From Marvania coccoides (Eukaryota; Chlorophyta; Trebouxiophyceae; Chlorellales; Chlorellaceae), in NCBI GenBank assembly GCA_963854735.1, contig OY978106.1, positions 1 to 64,000 on the forward strand: DNA of 64,000 bases, read 5' to 3'. A model generated the notes under the pieces. The model did no database searches. It worked only from the letters and a program-made list of their open reading frames with translations, and was not told the origin of the DNA. The position numbers were made by a program, and so were the translations under genes. Shown in pieces: positions 12,201 to 23,047 of the stretch (position 1 is the stretch's first letter; each line of letters opens with the position of its first letter).

Positions 12201-12957
12201 AGGCGCCCACGATGTCGGGAATGAACGTGGGCCACTTGTGTGGCCAGTCCTGCTTCAGAATGTCCACCAGCACCAGGTTGAGCTTGTTGAGGAAGGTGCG
12301 CTCGCGCCGGAACCCCGCTTCGTCGGTGGAAATTTTGATGATGAGGTTGCTCACGTAGGTCTTGATGCCCTCGCGCTGGGGCTCGGGCAGCGCACCCCAC
12401 CGCGACCGGATCACGCTCTCCAAAATCTGTAAGGAGTCAGAAAATGCTGGCAGTGTAAACAACAAAAAAAGGGAGGAATTTCCGCAAACCCAGCCCCCCA
12501 CCCCCCACACAGTAAGTATCGCTGACCAGAGTGTCCGGCTCCTCCTGCCTTTACATGCACCCCTCTCAAAGTGAGAGTGTTCAAACATCAAGGTACCAAC
12601 GTCACCCACCTGTAGGCCGAAGAACTTGGTCTGTTGGTTCTTAGACTGCTCCAGGATGCCGTCCACGCGGGTCCACGCCTCGGGGTGCTCCTGCACCTTC
12701 TTCAATACTGCCTCGGCGGCCATGCGCTGCGCACAAATCAAAGAACCAGGTAAGTTGGCTGAACGAACGATCGAGATGGCCTTCGAAACGATGCCCAACT
12801 ACAGAATGCGCGGCTGAACACCGACCTCTTCGTTAGAGCCTGCGCCATAGAACGCATTCACAGTGGCATCCAGCAGCGCAACGTCCGGAGGTTCGGCAAA
12901 ATTCAGCAATTTTGCTACTGTGGCGTCCACCGCGGACGCCGCACCGTTCGCCGCCAT
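9255..12957 (-). CDS. XPO1: Exportin-1 (CRM1)
   Basis: Nuclear export receptor that carries leucine-rich NES cargo and RNPs out of the nucleus with Ran-GTP. Four exons (12826-12957, 12610-12726, 10924-12426, 9255-10754), all phase 0, give 1083 residues; the family is usually about 1070. The start gives the conserved N-terminus with LLDATVNAFYGAGS. The importin-beta N domain follows (SRWGALPEPQREGIKTYVS), then HEAT repeats; the NES-groove segment VIRDLLNLCEITRGKDNK keeps the cysteine (about residue 531) that leptomycin B modifies. The C-terminus ends in IPGML-HPNE plus an acidic tail. Donor of intron 1 is the less usual GTCGGT. Divergent from LCB1 with a 497-bp shared 5' region. Confidence 0.97.
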
Positions 12958-13454
12958 CCTTCGGTTCCCTCGGTAGCTTCCCTCTCCGAGTGTTTGCTAA
13001 TTTTTATGTGAACATGGCCCAACGCCAGCTGATCGATTGAGGTTAAACACAAAAGGTGTATGGCTTGGGGGTGGTCCCGATGATTTGGGGGACGAGCTTT
13101 CTAATAGACATGTAATTGAGTGATTGCTGAGAGCTCCTGATCACAGGCCCTGGACAACTTTCGGGTGGCAAAAAGGTCGGCTGCAACCACCTTTCCTCAA
13201 AAAATCGGTTGTTGCTGCTGGCTCGATCACACAGCTAGTATTTATATAAATTCGAACATCCAACCAGCGCTGCACACAAGGGCGGAGCCCTCTCACACCA
13301 ACGTTTCCACCCACCCACTCAATTTTATTACTGATCAAACAACCAGTAAACGCAGCTGAGCCAGCCATCTTAGTGTGTTACCTCGGAAACATCAGCGTGT
13401 GCACCCCCGCCGCGCGCTGCGCTCACACAGAAAGAGAGGATATTGTATTAAAGA
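12958..13454. promoter_or_regulatory. Shared 5' region of XPO1 and LCB1
   Basis: The 497 bp between the two start codons must hold both promoters. It is AT-rich, with TATTTATATAAATT at 13239-13252 as a possible core element toward LCB1. No other motif can be assigned. Confidence 0.4.
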
Positions 13455-15029
13455 ATGACGTCCACCGTCGGCCGCGTGCTGTCCACGGCTTTCCTGGGCG
13501 CTGCAGCCGTGGTGGCGCTCAGCATGGTGCCCGAGGCGCGCCAGGCGATGCCCCGCCTGGATCAGGTTTGGCAGGCCGGGCAGGACGCATGGGTGCTGCT
13601 GCGCCCCGGCGGCAAGTGGCACCCTGCCGGCTTCATCGAGCACAGAGGCCACCTGGTGCTGGAGGGGTTCCTGCTGGCTGCCATCCTCTACCTCCTGTTC
13701 CAGTCCAGCTCCAAGCCCGGCCGCAAGGCGCGCCAGCCGCTGACCGAGCGCGAGGTGGATGAGCTGTGCGAGGAGTGGCAGCCAGAGCCGCTGGGGGGGC
13801 CGCTGACAGAGTTTCAGAAGACCTGGGTGGAAAATCCGCTGGTGGTGACCTCCGACGTGGGCCGCACCACGACCGTCAACGGCAAGACCGCCCTGGACTT
13901 TGCCTCCATGAACTTTTTGGGGCTGGCGGGGCACCCGGCCATTCGGCAGGCTGCCCACGCCACAATCCGCAAGTACGGCGTGGGGTCATGCGGCCCCCGC
14001 GGGTTCTACGGCACCCTCGACGTCCATCTGGAGCTTGAGGCGCGGCTGTCGCAGTTCATGGGCACCCAGGAGACCATCCTGTACAGCTACGACCTTGCCA
14101 CGATGCCCTCCATCATCCCCGCCTTTGCCAACCGCAAGGACCTCATCGTGGTGGACGAGGGGTGCAGCTACGCGGTGCGCAACGGGTGCCACCTGTCCCG
14201 CGCCCGCGTGATTACGTTCCGGCACAACGACGTGGCAGACCTGGAGCGTGTGCTGCTGGCGGTGGCGCAGGAGGACCAGAAACTGAAGAGGCCGCTCAGC
14301 CGCAGGTTTGTGGCTGTGGAGGGGGTGTACGCCAACACTGGCGAGGTGGCCCCCATGGCCGCCATCGCCGCCCTGAAGACCAAGTACAAGTACCGACTGA
14401 TCGTGGACGAGTCAATGGCGCTAGGGGTGCTGGGCAGCAACGGAAGGGGGGCGGGAGACGCGGTGGGGCTGGCCCCAGATGATGTGGAGATCATCGGGGC
14501 GTCGCTGGGCAACGCGCTGGCCACCGTCGGCGGGTTTTGCGCTGGCGACCGTGAGATTGTGGATCATCAGCGCCTGAGCGGATTGGGCTACTGCTTCTCG
14601 GCGTCGCTGCCGCCCTACTTGGCGTCCGCAGGCACCGCAGCGCTGGACATCATTGCGGAGGAGGGGCAGGAGCGGGCGGCCAAGGCGAGGGCCAACGCTG
14701 CGCGCCTTCGCTCTGCCGCCGCCGGGCTGCCTGGGCTGCGGGTGGTGGGGGGCCCTGAGAGCGCAGAGTCCCCGCTGGTGCACGTTTGGCTGGACCCTGC
14801 CCCGTCCCGCGAGCAGTTTTCCGCTGGCGACATGCAGCTGCAGCGCATCGCTGAGGAGTGCCTGAAGCGGGAGGGGGTGCTGGTGACGGTGGCCAAGTAT
14901 TCGGACCTGGAGGCAGCAACAAGACCGCCGCCCAGCCTGAGGATCGCTGTGAGCGCAGCGCACACGCCAGCAGACGTGGACAAAGCTGTGGCGGCGCTGA
15001 AGAAGAGCGCTGCCCGCGTGCTGCGATAA
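13455..15029 (+). CDS. LCB1: Serine palmitoyltransferase subunit 1
   Basis: Non-catalytic subunit of the ER enzyme that condenses serine and palmitoyl-CoA, the first step of sphingolipid synthesis. One exon, 524 residues, like the family. A membrane segment lies near residues 68-85 (LVLEGFLLAAILYLLF), followed by the alpha-oxoamine synthase fold: NFLGLAGHPAIRQAA, KYGVGSCGPRGFYGTLDVHLELE, VDEGCSYAVRNG, DESMALGVLG. The PLP-lysine position reads GASLGNALATVGGFCAG without lysine, as in all LCB1 proteins, so it needs an LCB2 partner. Lack of introns is unusual among its neighbours. Convergent with the bHLH gene. Confidence 0.95.
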   Translation: MTSTVGRVLSTAFLGAAAVVALSMVPEARQAMPRLDQVWQAGQDAWVLLRPGGKWHPAGFIEHRGHLVLEGFLLAAILYLLFQSSSKPGRKARQPLTEREVDELCEEWQPEPLGGPLTEFQKTWVENPLVVTSDVGRTTTVNGKTALDFASMNFLGLAGHPAIRQAAHATIRKYGVGSCGPRGFYGTLDVHLELEARLSQFMGTQETILYSYDLATMPSIIPAFANRKDLIVVDEGCSYAVRNGCHLSRARVITFRHNDVADLERVLLAVAQEDQKLKRPLSRRFVAVEGVYANTGEVAPMAAIAALKTKYKYRLIVDESMALGVLGSNGRGAGDAVGLAPDDVEIIGASLGNALATVGGFCAGDREIVDHQRLSGLGYCFSASLPPYLASAGTAALDIIAEEGQERAAKARANAARLRSAAAGLPGLRVVGGPESAESPLVHVWLDPAPSREQFSAGDMQLQRIAEECLKREGVLVTVAKYSDLEAATRPPPSLRIAVSAAHTPADVDKAVAALKKSAARVLR

Positions 15030-15062
15030 TTTTTGTATTTCTTTCGCATGTTTATTAACGAA

Positions 15063-15067
15063 TGTAA
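15063..15067 (+). terminator. TGTAA poly(A) signal of LCB1
   Basis: TGTAA, the chlorophyte polyadenylation signal, 34 bases after the LCB1 stop codon. Confidence 0.6.
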
Positions 15068-15325
15068 CTGCTTGGTTTTCACAGCGTTGTTTGCAGTGGG
15101 TTGCAGCATGCACAGGTTGTAAGGGGAGAAGGGTGTTTTTTAGAAGAGAGGGGGGGTGCAGAAAAAGGCAAAACTAAAAGCGCAGAGAACACCAGGGGGG
15201 GCTGAGAATGAGGCCCCATGCGTGTTGGGGAAGAAGAAGAAAAGGGTACTGTGGGAGGAAAAACTGAAGAGGCGATTGATTGCCTTTGTTATTCTGTCAA
15301 AGAAAGTCTGCAGGCTCTGATTCAA

Positions 15326-15627
15326 TCAAGCTGCAGGCGGTCGCAGTTTCTGGTCTTGGCTGAGGTCAGGGGCAGGCAGCCATGCCCCAGTGGGTGCTCC
15401 AGGGGGCATCTCGCCGTGCTGCCCACCGCCACCTTCCGCTCCTCCCACCACTGCTCCGTAGTGCTCATGCTTGAGGGCCACCATCTGAGAGCCCAGGGTG
15501 TCGACCGCTGTAGCGGCAGCAGCCGCGATGGGCACGGGCATGGGCACCAGCACGTGCTGCATCCCAGGTGGTGCTGGCGGGACGGCCCCATGCTCCAGCG
15601 GCGCAGGCATGATCTCGCCCTCGGAGG

Positions 15628-15665
<38 letters not shown>

Positions 15666-16463
15666 TGCTGCACCTGTTGGTGGTGCTGCTGCTGCTGTCG
15701 GTGCAGCGCCGCCGCCACCGCCGTCTGCTGGAACATCGCCTGCGCCCTGGCCCGCTCCAGCGTCACGGTGCGCTCCTCCAGGAACTTGTTCAGCTGCTTG
15801 AGCTGGTTGTTCTCCACGCGCAGCTGCTGCACCACCCTGATTGCGTCTGCCACCACGCTGACGCGGTCCCCCTTGAGGCCCTTGCCGCTGGGGTCGCACA
15901 GCTTGGCCAGCTCGTCAAAGTACTCGTTCAGACGCTCGCGACGGGCGCGCTCGCGGTTGGCCTTGGCCACGGCAGCGTCGGACATGGGACGGCCGCGCTT
16001 GCCCACGCGGCGACCACCGCCGCCGCCGTTGCCGCCAGACCCAGAGTCGGCGTCGCCGCCGCCGGGCTCATCGCCTGCAGGGTCGCCTTTGTCGCCAGAG
16101 GGGAAAGCGTCTGCCAGCCAGGCATCGAAATTGTGCTCCTCCTTTGGTGTCTTTGTGTCGCTGGGCCCCGGCAGGCTCTCTACAGGCGGCAGGATGTGGG
16201 CGCTCCCCAAAAGGCACTGTCACGACGATTGAAAAGGGCAAAGTGTTAGAATGGGGCAGTGAGCAGGTGAAATGAGGTGCCTTTCAGGCAAGCGCGTGTC
16301 GCTGCTGCGCAAAAAATGAAATGTCTTCGCGGCGACGCTGGCAACGCACCTGCAGCGTCTGGGGATCCAAATCCAGCAAAAGGTTGTCTCCATCAAGGAG
16401 ATTCATTTCGCCTGGCGGGGGTTCGGACTGGCCGTTGGGTCGCAGGAACGGGTAATTATCCAT
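15326..16463 (-). CDS. bHLH transcription factor with polyglutamine tract
   Basis: DNA-binding regulator, 334 residues, two exons (16350-16463, 15326-16216). After an acidic, Gly-rich N-terminus comes a basic helix-loop-helix: basic region ANRERARRERLNEYFDEL (about 123-140), loop CDPSGKGLKGDR, helix 2 VVADAIRVVQQLRVENNQL, running into a leucine-zipper-like helix. The His/Glu/Arg pattern is closest to plant subgroup IVc (ILR3-type) factors, though the usual H-E-R triad is A-R-R here, so E-box contact may differ. A glutamine tract of about 14 follows near residue 225. The rest is Pro/Gly/Ala-rich. Targets cannot be inferred. Start chosen because exon 1 joins in phase and gives a short acidic leader. 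Confidence 0.85.
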
Positions 16464-17215
16464 CTCGAAGTTTTCTTGGGACTGAAGAGACCTCGGATGG
16501 GGAGCCCGAGGGGAAAGGGGGCCTGCGCAGGCCTCGTGAAGTCACCCGGGGGGCAACAATTACAACAATTAATATTTTCAAGTACTTGTGGCAAAGTGAG
16601 ATAATGATAATTTCAGGCTGGGGGGCCCCACCAGCTTGGGGTCCAAAAAGCCGAGCTGCTGTCTAGTCATGTCGAAGAGGGGGGGGGGGGGGGGTGCATG
16701 GAGGCTGCATTGAAGTGTCTGCCAGCTGGGTGTGCTTCCAACAGGTCGACCTGGCACAGAGGGTCATTCGTGAAGGAGCTCCGTCGGCAAGGGACGTGCG
16801 TTCAAAATGCGCACCCAATTGGGCAAGGCCTTCAATCTGCTGGGGCCATACAACTCACAGCTGTCGCGCATTTCAAATCCAGCTCTTTTTTCAGGCAAGA
16901 CTATATTGCTGGTAGGTTACAGAAGTTTTGAAGCCAGGCATGATGAAGCGGCATTAGCAATGCATAATTCCGCGGGGGAGGTCGTTGAGCTGAAGTAGTA
17001 TACGAAATTAACGACGGGAAAAAAATAAACGCATTTTAAACAAAGAAAAAATCTACAATCACGGTTTTACATAGACGCTCAGCGACCCACCCTATTGTCG
17101 TCGTGCGGGTGACTTCAGACACATTTGTGGACAGCATGCAAAGGAAAGGAAACCCCACTGCGGTTTGAATGGATAATAAACAAATAAAATACATTTCAGC
17201 CCCTATTGCCTACCA
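16464..17215. other. Intergenic, 5' of bHLH and 3' of MOT1
   Basis: No gene supported. A G-run (about 14) lies at 16680-16694. Short plus-strand frames have no splice partners. A minus-strand TGTAA near 17065 is suitable for MOT1 3' processing. Confidence 0.5.
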
Positions 17216-19104
17216 TCACTTATAAATGGCGATGTCGGTGCCAGGAGCGCATGGGGCCGTCTCGATGACCACAACAGGGAGCCCGCTTGGCTCTTCTTCT
17301 TCGGTCAACTTTTCGTCCAGGGCGCTACTGGTGCCAATGCTGCCAGTGCCAGCACTGTGCGACTCGCGCTGGAGACGGCGGCGACGCTGCCACCACCCGC
17401 ATACCCCTCCCATACAGTAGTCTCTGGCGGCAAAGATGTAGACCGCGATGAGCCCAGCCACCACGCCAACTGCCACATTGTTCATGGCCAGCACCACGGC
17501 AGCGGTGAAGGACATGATGGCGATGCCACGCTGGCCACGCTGCCCCTTGGCCACCGAGGCCAGCTCCACGCCCGCAAACACCAGCATGGCCCCCAGCAGG
17601 GGGGCAGGGAAGGCCTTGAGCAGCTCAAATAGCGAAGACCCCAGCAGCAGCGCCAGCGCCAGCTTGACCAGGCCCAGGAAGATGGGGGCAGCGCCGGAGC
17701 GGGCCCCGAACCGCACCTGCGCTGCCAGCCCGCCAGCGCCGTGGCAGCTTGGCATTGCCCCAAACCAGCACCCCACCAAATTCATCGCCCCCACGCTGGT
17801 GGCCACCGCAGCAGGGCGCACGGCCTCGCGCTTGGATGGGAACAGCTCCTGCGCCAGCTGGCACACCGACAGCACGGAGTTGAAGGCTGTAAGGGGCAGC
17901 TGGGGGAGGCCAGCCCGGAGAATGCCCTGGCGCCAGTCTGCCGCCGAGGGCACGACGATCTGGGGCAGGGAGGGCCCCAGGGAGAGCGCTGCCAGCACCG
18001 ACGAGTCGGTGACCATGACCATGATGACCCCCGCCACCACAATGATGAGCGCAGCGGGGATGGCGGGGCGGAAGTCGAGGGGGCTGGAATCCGTTAAGGG
18101 GGCGTCGCATGCGGCGGAGGCTGCCTCCCCTGCCGCCCACACCGGCTTGAGAGGGGTTTTCAAGAACATTTTCATCCTGTTGCCGCTGCTGCCTTGCGCT
18201 GGAATGTACGCTTGCGGCGCTGGCGCGACGTCAACGTCGCCCCCTTCTTCCTCCGGTGCTTCGGCGCGGCTGGGGTTGTTGTACACTGTCACCAGGATGA
18301 ACACCACCGTGGTCAGCCCCAGGAACAGCCCCTCTGTGGTCCACCACTCACGCTGGGCCCCGCTCTTGCTGTTGGCATACCACACCTGGCGCCAGCCAGA
18401 CATCGCCAGGTTCAGACCCAGGCCCAGCTGCATGCCGCGCACGACTGCGTGCGAATGAAGAGTAGTATATTGTTTTTAATGGAGCTTTAAATTGTTTAGT
18501 AAAGAGTGAAAAGGAGTTCCAGCCCTGAAATTATGGGCCCAGGCGTCTGTTTGATTGACAATCCCCGTTGTCTCACCTGGGGCAGGGATAAGGCGGATGA
18601 CGAGGCCCATGAGCCCCGTGGCTCCCAAAAACAGGATGCAGGACGACACGAATATGCCGGCGGCCATGATTTGGGGGATTGTGAGCGAGCCTGCCTCGGC
18701 CAGCGCCACTGCGGCAATCGTCTTCATGGGCTGCACGGGCATGGGCACCTGTGTGGCAGGGGGGATGGGGGAAAGGGGGAACGAAATATAAAGTTTAACA
18801 TGTGTGCAGCTCAGGGAGAGAATTGTTAATAGTCAAATATTTTGAACCCTTGAAAAACTCCTTTTGGGGCCTTCCTTACGTCCATGATGAGGCCGGTGAT
18901 GATGTTGTAGAGCCCCGTGAACAGCAGCGTGGTGCCCAGGTCGAGGTTGGTGGTCTTGACGAGGCCCACCAGCAGCGGCAAGAACGTGCCCAGGTCTCCC
19001 AGGGCGCCCGACATCTCGGCCAGCGTGAGGTGGGCCCAAAAGGCCGCGGCAGAGGTGCGGCACTGGACAGCAGCGCCGTGCACCGCACGCACGGGGTGGA
19101 TCAT
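17216..19104 (-). CDS. MOT1: Molybdate transporter, MOT1 (SULTR5) family
   Basis: Takes up molybdate for molybdenum-cofactor enzymes such as nitrate reductase. Three exons (18880-19104, 18577-18748, 17216-18444) give 541 residues. Conserved MOT1 blocks in order: AEMSGALGDLGTFLPL; VPMPVQPMKTIAAVALAE; a PAPVVRGMQLGLGL block across the exon 2/3 junction, which confirms the splice; GLPQLPLTAFNSVLSVC; LVGCWFGAMPSCHGAGGLA; QVRFGARSG. No STAS domain, as expected for this branch. About ten membrane helices. A hydrophilic insert of about 80 residues (acidic, Pro-rich) sits in the middle between two helices. Divergent from malate dehydrogenase (321 bp). Confidence 0.95.
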
Positions 19105-19425
19105 CGTTTGGCGTCTTCAGTAGTCGGAAATACAGAGGTGAAGAAAGGGAATTAATTATTCCAGTTTTAAAGTTGAAATTTTCGAAACAGCAATGGTGCA
19201 TTGCTTGAATTCTGTTGAATCCGCGTCAAATTGGGTGTTGTAATAATTCAAGAATGGTCAGTAACCAGCTCGTCTAGCAGGCGGTGAGCTCGGCAAGCTT
19301 GAGGTCCGAGACCAAAAAAATTGAGCGCGGCTCTGGGAGGTGCCATAACCCCAAGCTGCCCTTGGTTTTGCGTCAAACCCAAAATTCGCGAGATTTTACA
19401 AACGTAAAACAAACGTTTGCGCACC
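19105..19425. promoter_or_regulatory. Shared 5' region of MOT1 and MDH
   Basis: 321 bp between divergent start codons, AT-rich with a GC-richer patch near 19250-19350. Both promoters must lie here; no factor site can be named. Confidence 0.4.
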
Positions 19426-20520
19426 ATGGCGAAGCGCATCTTGGTGACCGGCGCCGCAGGTGAGCAATCCAAAAATAAATGTCAACCGTTCGCTGCGCGT
19501 AGATGGAACGCCAAAACCCCTTTATCGCTGGGCAGGCCATTAACTCTGCAAAATCCTTCGAACAACCTTGCAGGCCAGATCGGCTATGCCATCTGCCCCA
19601 TGATCGCCCGTGGCGCGGCGCTGGGCCCCGACCAGGAGGTCATCCTCCACCTGCTGGACATTGAGCCCGCCGCCACCGCGCTGGAGGGCGTGCGCATGGA
19701 GCTGATTGACGCCGCGTTCCCGCTGCTGGCTGGTGTTGTTGCCACCACCGACCCCGAGGTTGCGTTCAAGGACATCGACTACGCAATCTTGGTGGGAGGC
19801 TTCCCCCGCAAGGCGGGCATGGAGCGCAAAGACGTCATGTCCAAGAATGTGGCCATCTACAAGGCGCAGGCCTCTGCGCTGGAGCGCCTTGCCAGCCGCG
19901 ACGTCCGCGTGGTGGTGGTGGCCAACCCTGCCAACACCAACGCTCTCATCCTCAAAGAGAACGCGCCCTCCATCCCCGGGGCCAACATCACCGCGCTGAC
20001 CCGCCTGGACCACAACCGCGCGCTGGGGCAGCTGTCTGAGCGCACTGGCACCCACGTCTCCAAGGTGCGCAACACCATCATCTGGGGCAACCACTCATCC
20101 ACCCAGTACCCCGACGTCAACCACGCCACCATCGACGGCAAGCCCGCGCGTGAGGTGGTGGGCGACGACGCCTACCTGGACGGCGAGTTCATCCAGGTGG
20201 TGCAGCAGCGGGGCGCAGCCATCATCAAGGCGCGCAACCTGTCGTCGGCGCTGTCGGCAGCCTCCTCCGCGTGCGACCACATCCGCAACTGGGTGCTGGG
20301 CACCCCCGAGGGCACGTGGGTCAGCATGGGCGTGCTCTCCGACGGCAGCTACGGCTCCCCCCAGGGCGTCATGTACTCGTTCCCGGTGACCTGCAAGGAC
20401 GGGCAGTGGACCGTTGTGCAGGGGTTGCCCATCGACGAGCGGTCTGCAGAGAAGATGCGCATCACGGGGGAGGAGCTGGTGGAGGAGAAGGCGCTGGCGA
20501 TGGAGTGCCTCAATGCGTAG
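19426..20520 (+). CDS. Malate dehydrogenase, cytosolic type
   Basis: NAD-dependent oxidation of malate to oxaloacetate. Two exons (19426-19459, 19574-20520), 326 residues. The 114-bp intron splits the nucleotide-binding glycine motif: exon 1 gives [12 protein letters not shown] and exon 2 begins [17 protein letters not shown] ends in the acidic residue that selects NAD. Other marks: [19 protein letters not shown] (active-site arginine loop), [22 protein letters not shown], and the catalytic histidine in [13 protein letters not shown]. No transit peptide, so cytosolic. The true start is the ATG at 19426. Confidence 0.96.
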   Translation: MAKRILVTGAAGEQSKNKCQPFAARRWNAKTPLSLGRPLTLQNPSNNLAGQIGYAICPMIARGAALGPDQEVILHLLDIEPAATALEGVRMELIDAAFPLLAGVVATTDPEVAFKDIDYAILVGGFPRKAGMERKDVMSKNVAIYKAQASALERLASRDVRVVVVANPANTNALILKENAPSIPGANITALTRLDHNRALGQLSERTGTHVSKVRNTIIWGNHSSTQYPDVNHATIDGKPAREVVGDDAYLDGEFIQVVQQRGAAIIKARNLSSALSAASSACDHIRNWVLGTPEGTWVSMGVLSDGSYGSPQGVMYSFPVTCKDGQWTVVQGLPIDERSAEKMRITGEELVEEKALAMECLNA

Positions 20521-20557
20521 AGTGATGGTGATACTGATGGGAGGGAATGTTTTGGGT

Positions 20558-20562
20558 TGTAA
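20558..20562 (+). terminator. TGTAA poly(A) signal of MDH
   Basis: TGTAA 38 bases after the MDH stop; a second copy follows within about 40 bases. Confidence 0.6.
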
Positions 20563-20869
20563 AGAAACCAAGTCTAGAGTGTTTTGGCTGTATTTGTAAA
20601 GGCATTAGCATCCCAAAACACGCACTAGAATGTTTTGGTATATCACAAAATAATTCTTGAACTTTTCTATTCAGGTGCCTCGCGCGGTCTCTCATTCTGC
20701 ACACCAAGGAATTGCATTCAATTTTGCTGCCTGATCGCTCGGGTCCTTTATTATTTTTTGGATTGATCAGTCCATCTTAACTTTACCCCCCCACAAAAGA
20801 AATTAGAAACGGCTTATGGGAAGCCTCCAGTCGCTACCCAAATGCTCTAAAATGTTGTTGTTGCCAAAA

Positions 20870-20967
20870 TGTGAGTAGGGGGATTTGAACCCCCGACAAC
20901 CGACTTTCCCAAAAGAACCTGTACTCATCATAAGATCGGCATCATAACCAGACTAGATGATACCCAC
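20870..20967 (-). tRNA. tRNA with intron, probably Ile (anticodon UAU)
   Basis: Read on the minus strand: acceptor stem GTGGGTA/TACTCAC (one G-U pair), discriminator A, D arm with A14, G15, GG and A21 in place, 5-bp anticodon stem CCGAT/GTCGG, 5-base variable loop, T arm GGGGG-TTCAAAT-CCCCC (good B box), then TTTT as Pol III stop. Between the anticodon-stem strands are 30 bases, so an intron of about 23 is needed. If the intron follows base 36, the loop becomes CTTATAA, which is a standard Ile-UAU loop; with the canonical cut after base 37, a G would sit at position 37, which is unusual for Ile. Structure is firm, isotype less so. Confidence 0.75.
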
Positions 20968-21655
20968 CGAGTCGACCACAGCACCCCGGATTGGGCCGTG
21001 TATCGCAATTTTTGAATTGTCTGGGGACCGGTATCATCGAAACCCAAAATCAAACAAAGGGTTCACCTTTGCCTACTAAGAACATCACTCTTGCAAGTTT
21101 GCAGCATCAGCATGGCATATCATGATGCAACTATCTTTTCTATCTTTGTTTCGGAAACCGATCGGAAACCCCACTTTTCTACCTCTTGTTTGGAGGCACC
21201 CCTCCCCACGCCCCCACCCCCCTACCCACCCCCACCCCTCCCCCGCATGTTACTCGCCCCGCATGTTAATGTGCTCGAAACGGTCAGCTTTGCCCCCATT
21301 CCAGCATTAAGAACGTTCATAACCACCGCTCGAGACAAGGACAGACCGACCAGCCATGCGCCTTGCCCACTCGCTATGGCCGTTCTGCGCACTCAGTACG
21401 TCTTCCCGTGTGCAACTGCTGCCAGATCCATGCGCTTTTCGTCATCTCTCATTTTCTTCGAGGGAGAGAGGCATGTTTTTTTGTGTCAGTCCTCATTTGC
21501 TACGTTGTCAAGCAAATTCCACTCAAAACATCGCCCGTGCACTCAGATCATCGCATAAAGATCGCCTCGTGACAGCAGATCCAGCCAAAATTATTTTTTT
21601 CAACCCTCAATATAATATAATCTGCACCCCTTTCGCTAAACTATCCCAGATCAGA
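20968..21655. other. Intergenic
   Basis: No gene found. C-rich stretch 21203-21246 (runs of C broken by A/T) is low complexity. 5' region of the TBCC-clathrin gene is at the right end. Confidence 0.5.
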
Positions 21656-23047
21656 ATGACAGACGCTCTATCATTCGGCGGGGTGCAGGGGGAGACCCTG
21701 ATCAAAAACCCCGGCAGCATCAACGGGTAAGGAATTGCATCATCGCGGTGTTGGTGTTGAAGACGCGTTCCAGCAGGAAAATAAATAACCCGTGGTGTCC
21801 GCGATCTGGGTGCAGGGAGAGCTTCAGCCTGCGCGATCTCACCGATTGCACCGTGTATTTGCTCGACTACACCTCTGAAGGTGAGTTGGCGTTTCGCCGC
21901 CTTTGCCGACCGCTGCGCAACTCCCTCCTTCCCTCCCGCATAAACACTCTGCTCCACTCTTTTGTGCTGCATCCCTTGGTTTGTTCCTCCTCTACGCCGC
22001 GTGCATTTTCTCTTTCTCCCAATAAATAATTTCACTTCTCCTCCTTTACTCGTCGCTCCCTAAATTGTACGTTGCTCTCCTCCCTTACACACACACACAC
22101 ACACACACGCAGTCGAGGTCACCAACTGCACCAACTCCAAGATCTTCATCGGCCCAGTGGACGGCCCCGCCATCTTGGACAACTGCTCCAACTGTAACGT
22201 CGCCGTTGCCTGCCAGCAGTTCCAGGCCAAAGGGTGCTCCGCCTGCGATGTCAACCTGTACTGCGCCACAGGTCCCACGCTGTCGGGGTGCGCAGACATC
22301 GCGGTGTCGTGCTGGAGCGGCGCTTACGCGGGACTGACCACCCACTTTGCTGCTGCCAACCTCGACCCCACCAAGAACCAGTGGAACAAGGTGTACGATG
22401 CCAGCTCGTCTGCAGATGAGGGACAGCCACCCAACTTCACGCTGGCGGAGGGACCCGCGGAGGCGTGGGTGGCGCTGGTGGAGGGCGCCACGGACGCCGC
22501 CCCAGAGAACCCAGTGCCAGCGCCTACTGCTGCTGCTGCTCGCGCCCCCGCGGCGCCGGCCCCCGCGGCGCCCATGATGGCTGCGTTCGCTGAGCCTTTT
22601 GCTCCCGCTGCTGAGGTTGCGGTGGCGGCGGTAGAGCCCGCTCCTCTCGACCCCTTCCCCTTTGAGAACGGCAGTGGCAGCGCAGAAGGGGGCCTGTCCG
22701 ACGCTCCCCCCGCCTCTGCGGCGGCCCAGGACCGCGTGCAGGAGCGCCTGGCCTCCCAGGCTCGCGAGGAGGCGGAAAAGAAGTCCGCTGCCCAGACCGT
22801 CGCCGGCGCGTACCTCTCTGAGTTTTACGAAAAGCGCAATGCGGCCAAGGACGCGCGCATCGCCGCAGGGCGCGACGAGCTGGCCAGCCGTGGCAGCGGA
22901 GAGAGCGGCCCATCGGGTGCCACGGTGTGGGAGCGCGCCATCAGCATGATCGACTTCAATGCTGCCAGGCCTGGGGGCTCCGACCTTGGGCGCTTCAAGT
23001 CGGTGCTGTTTGCGTGCAATGACCGCACTGCAGCTGCCAAAGCCTAG
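21656..23047 (+). CDS. RP2-like TBCC-domain protein fused to a clathrin-light-chain-like C-terminus
   Basis: Three exons (21656-21726, 21816-21880, 22113-23047), 356 residues. Residues about 14-130 form an RP2-type TBCC beta-helix: NGESFSLRDLTDCTVYLLDYT, VTNCTNSKIFIGPVDG, DNCSNCNVAVACQQF, GCADIAVSCW. The arginine finger that follows ACQQF in RP2 is Gln here, so Arl3 GAP activity is doubtful. Residues 130-184 resemble the RP2 segment after the helix. Then an Ala/Pro-rich linker of about 65 residues. Residues 251-345 match clathrin light chain: charged helix, AYLSEFYEKRNAAKDARIA, then WERAISMIDFN and GRFKSVLFA, which is the light-chain C-terminal motif. Such a fusion would link an RP2-like domain to clathrin coats. 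Intron 2 has a CA repeat (22086-22108). Confidence 0.8.

Noticed and set aside
13455..15029. Missing PLP-lysine taken as enzyme decay
   Set aside because: LCB1 subunits lack this lysine by nature; it is not a defect.
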